Assembly: GCA_024236095.1 (NCBI GenBank)
Contig: JACKLD010000014.1
Location: forward strand, 208,436-272,435
DNA length: 64,000 nt
Source of the DNA: Pseudomonadaceae bacterium
GTDB lineage: Bacteria; Pseudomonadota; Alphaproteobacteria; UBA2136; UBA6156
Direction of reading: 5' to 3'
The position numbers and the translations under genes were made by a program. The notes below the pieces were generated by a model. The model was not told the DNA's origin. It searched no databases and worked only from the letters and a program-made list of their open reading frames with translations. This document shows positions 7,592-16,559 of this stretch, one piece after another; positions within the stretch are counted from its first letter, which is position 1; each line of letters begins with the position of its first letter.

Positions 7592-9607
7592 ATGGGGGTG
7601 GTTGTGTCCAACAGGCGTCGCTTGCCAAATGCCGATGTGGCCGTGCCCGCCAAGGGCCCGCAAGTGCCGTGCCTGCACCTTAGCCTCGCGGCGGGCGAAC
7701 ACCCTGCGCTGGCCCAGCCTTTTGCCGCCCTGCACACCCTTCCGCTCGACGCCGATGAATCCCTCTACACCCTCGGCCTGCCGCTGGCCCCCTGTACCAA
7801 CGGCCACCACTTGTTGGAGGATGAAGGCTACCTCACCGCCGCAGGCGAAGCCGATATCTGGCCCTTTGCCCCCGCCTTTGTCCGCGACCTCGCGGGCCGC
7901 ATCCTTCACACCGGCCTTAACCCGCTCCCTACGGTGCCCGAGATTCCTCTCGTCCCCGCCACCTGCCGCTGGCTGCCGCCTGCCACGCCGGGGTTGGAAC
8001 TGCTGGAAAAAACCTTCTTCACCGCCTTCCGCCGTCTGGAGTGGAACCCCGCCCCCCACACCCGCCTCACCGGACGTGCCGATACCACACTCCGCGCCGT
8101 CTACGATGCCCCCCACGCCTACCCCTACAAGCTGCGGGTGGATAGCTTCTACCAAGATGGCTTCCGTCTGCCCCAGCTGGAGCGTCTCTACGTCCACCCT
8201 GCGCCGGACGACGCCGTTGCCGCCCGCGCGGGTGCAGACTTGTTGTCCCGCTGGAAATCCCGTCCGCAAGGCCAAACCTACCAACAGTTTTACGAGGCCA
8301 ACGAGGGTGATGCATGGTTTGAGGAGCTGTTCCGGCAAGGCTGTACCGTCATCCCCACCTTCGAGGCCTACAATGGCTATTTCAAAGTCACCTCCGACTA
8401 CGGCATGGCCGACGTCTGGCCGGGCTGCGTGGTGGAGGGCCTGCACGCGGTGGTCGACTATCGCGCCGACGCCAGCCCCGCCGGGACCATTCTGGAAGTG
8501 CTGCAACCGGGCTACGCGCTGGAGGGCGGTATCGTCCCCGCGCAAGTCATCGCCAGCGATGGCAGTGGTTATGTCTCGCCTTTGGGCGCAACCCCTGCAC
8601 CCTTGCGCCCCGACCCGGCGCTGCCCCACCCGCGCATGGCGGCAGGCGCCGATGTCTGGCTGCCGACACACCCCACCCACTTTGAAAACCCAGCACTGTG
8701 GGACTGGAACGGTCAAGGTCATTTCCAACAGGTCTACGGCCCGCTGTGGGATCCGCTCCATTACACCTACACCTCCACCGCCAAAATCCTCGCCGCCTTC
8801 CGTCATGCGTTCGATGAAAATCCCGCACTGGCCGCCGTTCCCGCCGAGATGCAGCCGCGCTTCCATCCGGTTTGCGCGCTCACCAGCTACGACACCCCCA
8901 ATGCCACCACCCAAACGTTCCGTGCCACACAGGCGCAGCCTACCCCGTTCCGCGCCTCGGCGCTCGACCGCACCCCCATGCTGCGCACGGTGGCCGAGAT
9001 TGGCTACCATCCGCTGCCGGAAGCGTTGGAGTACGAACTGGATGCCTTCGTCTTTCCGCAACTTTCTCCCCGCCATCTGGCCGAGACGTCTGCCGACAAT
9101 CCCGCCCCCGTCATCACCTCCAACGTGACGGTGGCCGAGGCGCAAAAACTCGCGGTCTTCGCTACCGAGCCCGCCCGCGAGGCCTTTCTCGACGCGGCGT
9201 TTCATCCCCACCCCTTCACGTATCCGCAATTGGCCCGTTATCGGCTTGCAACTCCGCCGCCCGAGCCCCCCGCCCGCATCTCGTTCTGTTACCTGCCCAA
9301 TCTGCCCACCAGTGAACTGATGATCAACGTCAAGCGCTTCTTTGCCGGAAAAGCCCACCGCCAACAGCTGGATGCGTTGGACGAAGCCCTGTTCGACCAG
9401 TTTTATACCTTCCGTGAGCAGGCTTTGGCATGGCGCCGTCTGCGTCATCGCTTGGCGCGCAAATATGCGGGTTGGTACCTTGCATTGTGGTGGCAACAAC
9501 ACACGCCGCAGGGAATAGACGACAAACTGCAAACCGACCCCGACCAAGGTCTTATTTCCGCCGAAATGCTGCTGCACGGCCAGCCCGGCGCAGGGAAGGG
9601 GGGCTGA
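7592..9607 (+). CDS. Large unrecognised protein within the T4SS island
   Basis: A 671-residue protein that I cannot assign to a family. It has no signal peptide or obvious membrane segment. It is rich in Pro, Ala and aromatic residues, with many PLP, PAPD and PHPF-type turns. Segments such as KLRVDSFYQDGFRLPQLERL and GDAWFEELFRQG look like folded globular parts. The C-terminal 90 residues (KRFFAGKAHRQQLDALDEAL onward) look helical and basic. It starts just after a strong terminator, so it probably begins a new transcript that continues into traB. In F-type loci traL/traE/traK usually sit here, and this protein resembles none of them. It could be an effector, relaxosome component or structural protein; no function is claimed. 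Confidence 0.6.
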   Translation: MGVVVSNRRRLPNADVAVPAKGPQVPCLHLSLAAGEHPALAQPFAALHTLPLDADESLYTLGLPLAPCTNGHHLLEDEGYLTAAGEADIWPFAPAFVRDLAGRILHTGLNPLPTVPEIPLVPATCRWLPPATPGLELLEKTFFTAFRRLEWNPAPHTRLTGRADTTLRAVYDAPHAYPYKLRVDSFYQDGFRLPQLERLYVHPAPDDAVAARAGADLLSRWKSRPQGQTYQQFYEANEGDAWFEELFRQGCTVIPTFEAYNGYFKVTSDYGMADVWPGCVVEGLHAVVDYRADASPAGTILEVLQPGYALEGGIVPAQVIASDGSGYVSPLGATPAPLRPDPALPHPRMAAGADVWLPTHPTHFENPALWDWNGQGHFQQVYGPLWDPLHYTYTSTAKILAAFRHAFDENPALAAVPAEMQPRFHPVCALTSYDTPNATTQTFRATQAQPTPFRASALDRTPMLRTVAEIGYHPLPEALEYELDAFVFPQLSPRHLAETSADNPAPVITSNVTVAEAQKLAVFATEPAREAFLDAAFHPHPFTYPQLARYRLATPPPEPPARISFCYLPNLPTSELMINVKRFFAGKAHRQQLDALDEALFDQFYTFREQALAWRRLRHRLARKYAGWYLALWWQQHTPQGIDDKLQTDPDQGLISAEMLLHGQPGAGKGG

Positions 9608-9732
9608 CACTGCCGCGCCCTGCAAGATGACTGCCCATTTCCCCGCCATTCTGCCCTGCCGCCGATTGTCGCCGCAGGGGGTTTGCCGTTACACTTGGGC
9701 CCAAATAGCAAGATGGGAAACCCATAGCCTCC

Positions 9733-11142
9733 ATGGCCGACCGACCCGCACCTTTGCCACCCAAGCCGCGCAAGTCCGGCAGCGATGTGGATATCCTCGC
9801 CAAACTGCGCGAGCTGCCGACTCCTGCCAAGGTGGCGCTGGGGGTTGTGCTGTTCGGCGTGTTTTATCTGATGCTGGGCGGCGGTAACCAAAGCCAGCAG
9901 ACGGGCGGCGCCCCCAACGTCACCAGCGAGGCGGCGCTCAATCAGGAGAATGGACAGGTTTTTAGCGGGCTGGAAAGTGATCGTCCGGTGCTGATGCAAG
10001 GTTGGCTGGAACAAAACCGCCGTGAAATGGCCGATCTTAAATCCGCCATCGAACAAAAGTTCGATGAAAAAGACAAGGCGCTGGCCGATGCCCTCCAGCA
10101 GAACGCCGACCTGCAAGCGCAAATGCGCCAGATGATGGCCGATTTCACCGCCGAAATCCGCAACATCCAAACCAGTAACCAGCAAGACAAAGAGATGCTC
10201 AGTCAGCTGGCCGAAGAGCAGCGCCGCATCCAGCTGAATGCGCCTGCCGATGGCGTGACCGGCGTTGGGCCGGTGCAGCGCCAGCAAAAACGCATCGATC
10301 AAACCCCGCTTTCCGGCGGTGGCAACGTCTCCGGCCAGCCGTTGTTGGCCCCGCTGACCCGTCTTGGCGCCAACGGCGAGGTGCGCAGTACGGGGGAGCC
10401 GCCATCCGCCGTTGATGCCGGCGGCGGTGAAAGTTACAAATTGCCGTTCGTCCCGCCGCTGGGCTTTATCAAGGGCACCATGCTCAACGGGGTCGACGCC
10501 CTGATCGGCGGCCAGCCCACGCCCGCACTGGTGCGCCTTTCCGGCAATTACAAAACCGCCATGGGTAGCACTGTCAATCTTGACGGTTGCTTCGCATTGG
10601 TCGAGTTTCAGGGTGAAATCTCCACCGAGCGCGCGGTCGGCAAACCGGCGCGCATGACCTGCGTCTACCCCGACCAGGGGACGGTCACCTACAGCCTTTC
10701 CGGATATGTGGTGGATTCCGAGGACGGCATCATCGGCGTGCCCGGCGTGTTCTACGAGGGCGATGCCAGTCGCATCGCCGCCGCCATGCTGGCCGATTTT
10801 GCGGCGGGCGTCAGCGCTGTGGTGCGCGACAACCAAACCACCGTCAGCGTGGATGCCAACGGCAATGCCACCCAAAGCATTACCGGAGACGAACTGAAAG
10901 GCGAGATTGCCGGCGGGGTGGAAAAAGCCGTCGGCTCCTTGCGTGATTACCTGCTGCAACGGGTCAGCCGCGTGCTGCCGTTCGTGCGGCTCGATGCCAC
11001 CCGGCAAATCCATATCGTTCTGCTGTCCGGCACCGAGCTGCGTGCCGAAGGCAGCCCGTGGACGCTGCTGTTCGATGCCGAAGCCGCCGACAGTGCCCGC
11101 GCCCAACGTGCCCAACAAACATCCGCCAACGGAGGACAATAA
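9733..11142 (+). CDS. traB: TraB-like (VirB10/TrbI family) T4SS core protein
   Basis: A 469-residue protein. A cytoplasmic proline-rich N-terminus is followed by one transmembrane segment (VALGVVLFGVFYLML, about residues 36-52). Next comes a long coiled coil (about 85-160) and a periplasmic beta-barrel domain from about residue 240. That domain has GFIKGTMLNGVDALIGGQ and CFALVEFQGEISTERA, which match the TraB/VirB10 core. This family spans from inner to outer membrane and forms the channel scaffold together with TraV and TraK. The gene ends 3 bases before the lipoprotein gene, so the two are probably co-translated. The family call is strong. Confidence 0.85.
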   Translation: MADRPAPLPPKPRKSGSDVDILAKLRELPTPAKVALGVVLFGVFYLMLGGGNQSQQTGGAPNVTSEAALNQENGQVFSGLESDRPVLMQGWLEQNRREMADLKSAIEQKFDEKDKALADALQQNADLQAQMRQMMADFTAEIRNIQTSNQQDKEMLSQLAEEQRRIQLNAPADGVTGVGPVQRQQKRIDQTPLSGGGNVSGQPLLAPLTRLGANGEVRSTGEPPSAVDAGGGESYKLPFVPPLGFIKGTMLNGVDALIGGQPTPALVRLSGNYKTAMGSTVNLDGCFALVEFQGEISTERAVGKPARMTCVYPDQGTVTYSLSGYVVDSEDGIIGVPGVFYEGDASRIAAAMLADFAAGVSAVVRDNQTTVSVDANGNATQSITGDELKGEIAGGVEKAVGSLRDYLLQRVSRVLPFVRLDATRQIHIVLLSGTELRAEGSPWTLLFDAEAADSARAQRAQQTSANGGQ

Positions 11143-11145
11143 CCC

Positions 11146-11604
11146 ATGAACCTGCGCCACCTTGCCACCTTTTCGCTGCTGGCCTTGGCCGTTAGCGGTT
11201 GCAAATACTACGGCAGCGCCCTGCCGCCGGAATACCCGATGAGCATGGATGACGCCACCGCCGTGGCCAACGATCTGGGCGCCGCCTCCGGTGGCATGCA
11301 GCGTTCGGTCATCAAGCAAGGTGTGCGTCCCCGGGTCGAGCGTCCCAGCTATCTGCCGGAAAAAGAGCTGGCCATCGTCAGCCCGCCCAAAACCCTGCTG
11401 GTCTGGACATACCCCCACGTCACCGATGACAACACCCGCGTCTTCGGCAATTGGAGCACCATCTTCCTCACCGACCGTTACGAATGGGTGCGCCCCAGCA
11501 ACGAGGTCGGCATCGGCGATGACGATGGCGGCACCGACGCCGGACGCCCCAACCTTGGCCGCAACACCACCTTCGAGCGTCAGATGGCCCCGGTGGGCCG
11601 CTAA
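11146..11604 (+). CDS. traV: TraV-like T4SS outer-membrane lipoprotein
   Basis: A 152-residue lipoprotein with a signal peptide ending in a lipobox LAVSGC (lipid-attached Cys at about 19). Near residues 78-105, LLVWTYPHVTDDNTRVFGNW resembles the C-terminal TraV segment that contacts the TraB ring. The gene follows traB by 3 bases and precedes traC, the same B-V-C order as in F-type systems. TraV anchors the core complex in the outer membrane. The sequence similarity is modest, so the call leans partly on position. Confidence 0.65.
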   Translation: MNLRHLATFSLLALAVSGCKYYGSALPPEYPMSMDDATAVANDLGAASGGMQRSVIKQGVRPRVERPSYLPEKELAIVSPPKTLLVWTYPHVTDDNTRVFGNWSTIFLTDRYEWVRPSNEVGIGDDDGGTDAGRPNLGRNTTFERQMAPVGR

Positions 11605-11648
11605 CGCGCAGGTATCCCTGTTGCGGCCAGTAAAACAAAAAGAACACC

Positions 11649-14240
11649 ATGGCCAAAAACGTCTACAGCCCGCTCCGCCCCCACCAGATCGGTGAGCAGC
11701 TGCCGTATTTCGAGTTCAACGACGACCCCAAATCGCCGTTCAACCGTGTGCACCTGTTGCAAGACGGAGGCCTCGGCGTTTGCTGGAAATGCCCGATTCC
11801 CGCCAGTTACTCCTACGACAACGGCCACGGGCACACCATCAACGAGTGTCGTACCTTTCTGGAAAGCCTGCCGCAGGGCTACGAGGCGCAGTTCATCATC
11901 ACCTCGCACAACAATCTGGCCAAGCAGATGCAAAGCTACCTGCAAAAATCGCCCGATCTGCCCCGTGCCCAACTGCTGCGCCAATCCCGCGCGGAGAAAA
12001 TCGTCGATGCCGGCCAGCGTGGCTACGCGGTTTCCGAGCGCGGCTTCACCCGCTTGCGCGAGACCTACATGGTCATCACCCTGCGCGGGCCCGAGCAGAC
12101 CGATAAACTCGGCATCCTCGCTACCGTCACCGATGCGCTTTTTCAGGCTGTGAGCCTGGTTTTCCAGGTGTTCCAGCTGGATTTAAGCCAGTACGCGGGC
12201 AAACTGGTGGAAGACCTTGTCAAAAGCAATCTCGCCGAATTCCGCGAGGCGATGATGTCGGCCGAGAACAACCTCTCCGACATGTTCGAGATGCACCGCA
12301 TGAGCCTCGCCGAACTCAAGGAGCACTATTGGCAAGCTTACTGTCCCAGCTTCAAAGATCCCAACCAGCGCGTCGGACTCGACCCGCTGCTGGAATTCCG
12401 CAATCAGGTATTTCCGCTGCCGCTGGAAAACCAGCACCACATCGTCAAGCTGGGCGACGACTACCACGGCGCCATCATGATGGCGATGATGCCCGACAGT
12501 GTCATGCCGGATTTTCTCGGCACCATCCGCCGCACGCTGGTGGGGCAAACCACCTTCTTCGTCAACTATTCCTCAGCCAATCAGACGTTGGAAAAAGTCA
12601 AACTCACCCTCTCCGCCGCCCTGAAAAAACGTGTCGCCTCAGCCTTCAACCGTGAGGAGGCCGAGGCTTATAGCGAGGAAGCCAGCCAAACCAAACACCG
12701 CCTTTTTTCCGGCCGTAAAATCATCTACGCCATGGTCGGCGTCATCGTCCACGGCAAAACGCCCGAGCAGGTGGATGACGACATGTTGCGCCTCAATGCG
12801 GTCTTCAAAAAACTCTCGGTGGTGCCGGATGTGGAAAAATCCATGGCCCTGCAAGCCTTCTCGTATAGCTGGCCGTTGGCATGGCGCAAGGAATTCTCCG
12901 CCCCGTTTGCCCGTACCCGCCGCGTGCTGACGGATGATATCGCCGACCTTGTTCCCATCCACGGTCACTGGGGCGGCCACGGCCAACCCTACACCCGCTA
13001 TGAGCGTAACGAGCCGCAGGCGGTTTACGTCAACCGCGATGGTGAAATCACCTTCTTCGACCACACCAGCCCGGACTTCATGAACTGGCATTATGCCATC
13101 ACAGGTACGTCCGGCTCGGGGAAAAGCTTCGCCGTTACCGACCTTACCCTGCAACTTTTCGCGGCGGGGGTGGAAAAACAGTACCTGATGACCATCAAGG
13201 ACGACTACGACCGCTTTGGGGAAACCATGGGCAAGCTCATCATCATCGATGTCGACCGCAAAGACGTCTGCATCAATCCCTTCACCGGCGAGATCAACAA
13301 GCACCGCCTCCAGCAATGGAGCACCGCGCTGGAGTTGATGATCCAGAAGGGCGATTTCTCCATCAGCCGGGTCGAGCAACGCCTCATCGAGCAGATGGTG
13401 CAATACGCGTACGATATCGTCCCGCCCGACGATGTCCTGCGTCCCACCTGGATCCAACAGGCCTTCCAGAAATTTCCTTACGCCGATGCCGCCAGCCGCG
13501 AGGCGGGCATGGCGATGTCGCGGGAACTGGGCAGTTATTGCGAGAGCGGTATCTACGGCCACCTGTTCGACGGCAAGCCCAGCTTCACCGAAAAAGACAA
13601 GATGGTGGTGTTCAACTTGCAAAACGTGCTGAACGAGAAAATCTCCGATGTCATCATCAACGCTATCTTCACCATGCTGGACAACGTGATGTACAGTGGC
13701 GACCGTGGCGAGAAGAAGCACCTGCTGGTGGATGAAATGGTCAGCATGATTGCCTCCAAGGGCGGGCAGGCGGTGGCCAACCAGCTCAAGCGGGCTTTCC
13801 GTACCTACCGCAGTCTCAACTGCATGTGCGGCATTGCCAGCCAGAACGAGGAAGACCTGACTACCGAGGTCGGCCAAGCCATCATTGGCAACATCACCAA
13901 ACGCATCGTGCTGAAACCCCGTCGCGAGATGATTCCGCTGCTCATGCAAAGCCTCCACCTCAAGTCCGAGCGCCACAGCAGCAACATTGCCAGTCTGGAA
14001 ACCCGTCCCGGATACTTCTCGGAATTTTACCTGATGAGCCCCCATGGCGAAGTGGTGTGCCGTCTGATTCCCGACCGCCTGACCTACGCGTTGGCCACCA
14101 CGACTCCCGATGACGTGGCGGAAATCCGCCGCCTGCGCGACGACCTGAACGGTGATTGGTGGGCCGCCACGGTGGAATTTGCCAAACGTTACCCCCACGG
14201 CGTGCGCGCCGCCCGTGCCGCCGCTGCCGTGCGCCGCTAA
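11649..14240 (+). CDS. traC: TraC-like T4SS ATPase (VirB4 class)
   Basis: An 863-residue cytoplasmic ATPase that powers pilus assembly and substrate transfer. The N-terminal ~250 residues carry the TraC-specific domain (for example LPYFEFNDDP and LESLPQGYEAQF). The C-terminal half is the VirB4-type AAA domain, with Walker A GTSGSGKSFAV near residue 490, Walker B HLLVDEMVSMI near residue 698, and a downstream Gln/Arg-containing motif CGIASQNEED. Length and architecture match F-plasmid TraC (about 875). It lies 44 bases after traV on the same strand. All key ATPase residues appear intact, so the system is probably functional. Confidence 0.9.
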   Translation: MAKNVYSPLRPHQIGEQLPYFEFNDDPKSPFNRVHLLQDGGLGVCWKCPIPASYSYDNGHGHTINECRTFLESLPQGYEAQFIITSHNNLAKQMQSYLQKSPDLPRAQLLRQSRAEKIVDAGQRGYAVSERGFTRLRETYMVITLRGPEQTDKLGILATVTDALFQAVSLVFQVFQLDLSQYAGKLVEDLVKSNLAEFREAMMSAENNLSDMFEMHRMSLAELKEHYWQAYCPSFKDPNQRVGLDPLLEFRNQVFPLPLENQHHIVKLGDDYHGAIMMAMMPDSVMPDFLGTIRRTLVGQTTFFVNYSSANQTLEKVKLTLSAALKKRVASAFNREEAEAYSEEASQTKHRLFSGRKIIYAMVGVIVHGKTPEQVDDDMLRLNAVFKKLSVVPDVEKSMALQAFSYSWPLAWRKEFSAPFARTRRVLTDDIADLVPIHGHWGGHGQPYTRYERNEPQAVYVNRDGEITFFDHTSPDFMNWHYAITGTSGSGKSFAVTDLTLQLFAAGVEKQYLMTIKDDYDRFGETMGKLIIIDVDRKDVCINPFTGEINKHRLQQWSTALELMIQKGDFSISRVEQRLIEQMVQYAYDIVPPDDVLRPTWIQQAFQKFPYADAASREAGMAMSRELGSYCESGIYGHLFDGKPSFTEKDKMVVFNLQNVLNEKISDVIINAIFTMLDNVMYSGDRGEKKHLLVDEMVSMIASKGGQAVANQLKRAFRTYRSLNCMCGIASQNEEDLTTEVGQAIIGNITKRIVLKPRREMIPLLMQSLHLKSERHSSNIASLETRPGYFSEFYLMSPHGEVVCRLIPDRLTYALATTTPDDVAEIRRLRDDLNGDWWAATVEFAKRYPHGVRAARAAAAVRR

Positions 14241-14349
14241 CACGACCGCCACACCTGCCCCGCAAAGCGGCAACCAAACTGGCATAAAAATCGCATAAAG
14301 CTTCACCAAAACGCAGGTCGGGGGTAAACTTGATGCAAGGCAGGGCATA

Positions 14350-16449
14350 ATGGTACTTAAACGCAAACTTCCATCACGCGTCGAACAGCCGCAGCAAGCG
14401 GCAGCCGCGCCCGTGCCGGAAACACCCGCATCCTCGCCGCCATCCCAGCCCGTCACGCCGCAGATTCCCGCCGAAACGCCCCCCACCACTCCGCCGGAAG
14501 TTCCCGCCGAAACGCCGCCGACAGAGGTGCCGCCTCCCGCCGCCGAGCCGGAAGTTCCCGCGCCGTTGCAAAGCGCTACCGAACAACCGCTGGAAGTCTC
14601 CCGTCCCGATGGTGGCAGCAAACTCAAGCGCCGCGTGCGCGAGAAAACCGCCCGCAGCTTTTCCTCTCCCGCGCCTGCCGCGTCGCAAGCCCCGTCTGCG
14701 CCGGGCCCCATGGCCAACCCCGCCGTGCCGCAAACCGATGTAGCCTTCGACAAGGTCAAGGACAAGCTCGCGGGCCTTGGCGTGGTGCAGGCCGAGACAG
14801 ACACCCTTACCCAAAAAGCCGCCCCGGCCATAGCGGAAATGGAAATGCCCGCACAAGAGTCCGTTCAGGTTGATGTTCCGCCTGCGCCCGCACCCAAAAA
14901 GCCCTCGGCCGAACCCGACTGGCTGGCCGAGCTGACCCGCGAGCTCAACAAGGCCACCGAGAAGGAAGATCGCGACCATCGCCGCGATGCGCTGGGCCTG
15001 CCACCGCCGCCCACCTTGCCGGGCAACCTGCTCAGCGGCTTGATTGAAGACGAAGGTTCTGCAGCACCTTCCTATACACCCTCGGTGCCCGAGCCGAAAC
15101 AGCCCGAGCCTGCCGCCTTGCCGCCGTCCCCTGCCGCTCCCTCGGCTGCACCCACCGCGTCGTCGTCCCAATCCGACGTGCCGTGGGCCGCCACCGATAC
15201 GAGCAAAGACGACTGGCAACTTGATATGCCTGCCGCCAAAGAGGCCAGCAGCTTGCCGCCCAGCCCCACCCAGCCCGCCGATATTTACGCGGGCGTGGGC
15301 AAAGACAGCACCGTACCGCCATGGCAGCAGGGCAGTCACGGCCAACCTGCCGAGCTTCCCGGCCCGCGCAACGCTTTTGCCTCCCATGGTGGCAGCCCGG
15401 CCCGCCTTGCCACCACTGCCATCGTATTGGTCTTGGTGGCTGCCGGTGTGTGGTGGCTGGTCTCCCGTGGCGATAAAACGCAAGAACAACTGGCCCGCAT
15501 GACCGGTTCGCTGCGCGAAACCACCGAGAATCTTCCCGCCAACCTCGGCGGCGCGCAAAACGGCCTCAGCAACCAAGGCGTGGTGCAGCCCGAGCAAACC
15601 ATCGGTATGAACAATGGCGGCTTGTTGCCGCCGCCGGCTGAAAGCCCTGCCGAGGCACCTGCCGGCAACATGATGATTGACTTTGCCGACGTACCGCCCG
15701 AGCAGGCGGGCAAGCCCATCGTTGCCGATGGCGATGAGACCATGCCGGAGGAGGTGGGGCTGATTGCTTCACTGCAAAAGGCCATCGCCGAGAAAAAGGC
15801 CGAGCGCAGCGGTGAAATTCCCGCTCCCGGCGCGACAACCACCACCACCGCTCCTGCCACCACCGGCAATCCTGCGCTGGATAAAACCATCCGCAATACC
15901 GAATTGAAGGCCCAACTGGATGCCGAGCTGGCTGCCTACCGCCACGCACTGGTCGAGGCCGGCAACGTCGCCGAGGCGCCGCGTCCCAGTGATTTCCTCG
16001 GCAAGTCGGCCCAACCGGCCACACCCTACATGAACGCCACCGCCCCCACCAGCGGAGAAGGCTTGCAGGCTCCGCCTGCCACCGCCGCCAACTTGCCGCC
16101 CGCGCAAAGCTATGGCGACAACCCCTCCAACCTACCGGTGCTGGCCGAGCCCAGTGTGGAAGCGCCCCGCGTGCGCACGCTGGAAGACTTTGATGTCGCC
16201 ATGTTCGAGCCCGACCGCGAGAAAGTCCGCATTCCGCGCGGCATCAAACCGCGCATGAGCACCTCCGACTTCCCCGAGATGGAAGTGCTCTCCATGGTGC
16301 CCGGAAAAGGTCTCATCGCCTACCACAACGGTACCGAGGGCGTGCTGTTGCTGGGTGAAAGCGTTGACGGCTGGCAGTTGGTGCAAGTGGGCCCCGATAC
16401 TGCCGAATTCCGCAACGGCCAGCGCAACTACTACGTCAACGCCGAGTAA
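14350..16449 (+). CDS. Pro/Ala-rich single-pass membrane protein of the T4SS island
   Basis: A 699-residue protein of low complexity. Residues ~15-330 are dominated by Pro, Ala, Glu and Ser with repeated PAETPPT-type units. One transmembrane helix (TTAIVLVLVAAGVWWLV) lies near 353-370. After a second Pro/Ala-rich stretch, a small folded C-terminal domain (about 605-699) contains EDFDVAMFEPDREKVRIP, GKGLIAYHNGTEGVLLL and FRNGQRNYYV. The layout is a long disordered cytoplasmic arm, one membrane pass and a periplasmic domain. It resembles a TonB- or TraP/PilP-like linker in shape but not clearly in sequence. It sits between traC and the NusA-like gene. Function unknown. Confidence 0.6.
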   Translation: MVLKRKLPSRVEQPQQAAAAPVPETPASSPPSQPVTPQIPAETPPTTPPEVPAETPPTEVPPPAAEPEVPAPLQSATEQPLEVSRPDGGSKLKRRVREKTARSFSSPAPAASQAPSAPGPMANPAVPQTDVAFDKVKDKLAGLGVVQAETDTLTQKAAPAIAEMEMPAQESVQVDVPPAPAPKKPSAEPDWLAELTRELNKATEKEDRDHRRDALGLPPPPTLPGNLLSGLIEDEGSAAPSYTPSVPEPKQPEPAALPPSPAAPSAAPTASSSQSDVPWAATDTSKDDWQLDMPAAKEASSLPPSPTQPADIYAGVGKDSTVPPWQQGSHGQPAELPGPRNAFASHGGSPARLATTAIVLVLVAAGVWWLVSRGDKTQEQLARMTGSLRETTENLPANLGGAQNGLSNQGVVQPEQTIGMNNGGLLPPPAESPAEAPAGNMMIDFADVPPEQAGKPIVADGDETMPEEVGLIASLQKAIAEKKAERSGEIPAPGATTTTTAPATTGNPALDKTIRNTELKAQLDAELAAYRHALVEAGNVAEAPRPSDFLGKSAQPATPYMNATAPTSGEGLQAPPATAANLPPAQSYGDNPSNLPVLAEPSVEAPRVRTLEDFDVAMFEPDREKVRIPRGIKPRMSTSDFPEMEVLSMVPGKGLIAYHNGTEGVLLLGESVDGWQLVQVGPDTAEFRNGQRNYYVNAE

Positions 16450-16460
16450 CACCGTTCCGC

Positions 16461-16495
16461 GTCATCGCGAGCCGCAGGCGTGGCAATCTTTCCCG
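16461..16495. repeat. Decayed CGTCAT-CGCGAG...GGCAATC palindromic repeat
   Basis: CGTCATCGCGAGCCG and GGCAATCTTTC match the ends of the 5389 element with several differences. It occupies the short gap before the NusA-like gene. Confidence 0.35.
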
Positions 16496-16559
16496 CGAGG
16501 GACAAGGGGGGCTTGACCCCGCGCCCCCGCGCGCCTACCCTCTTTTCCACCTAAGCATT

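Noticed and set aside
14380..15300. Possible CRISPR-like repeats from periodic Pro/Ala codons
   Set aside because: The periodicity comes from low-complexity protein sequence in frame; there are no fixed-length spacers or conserved repeats.
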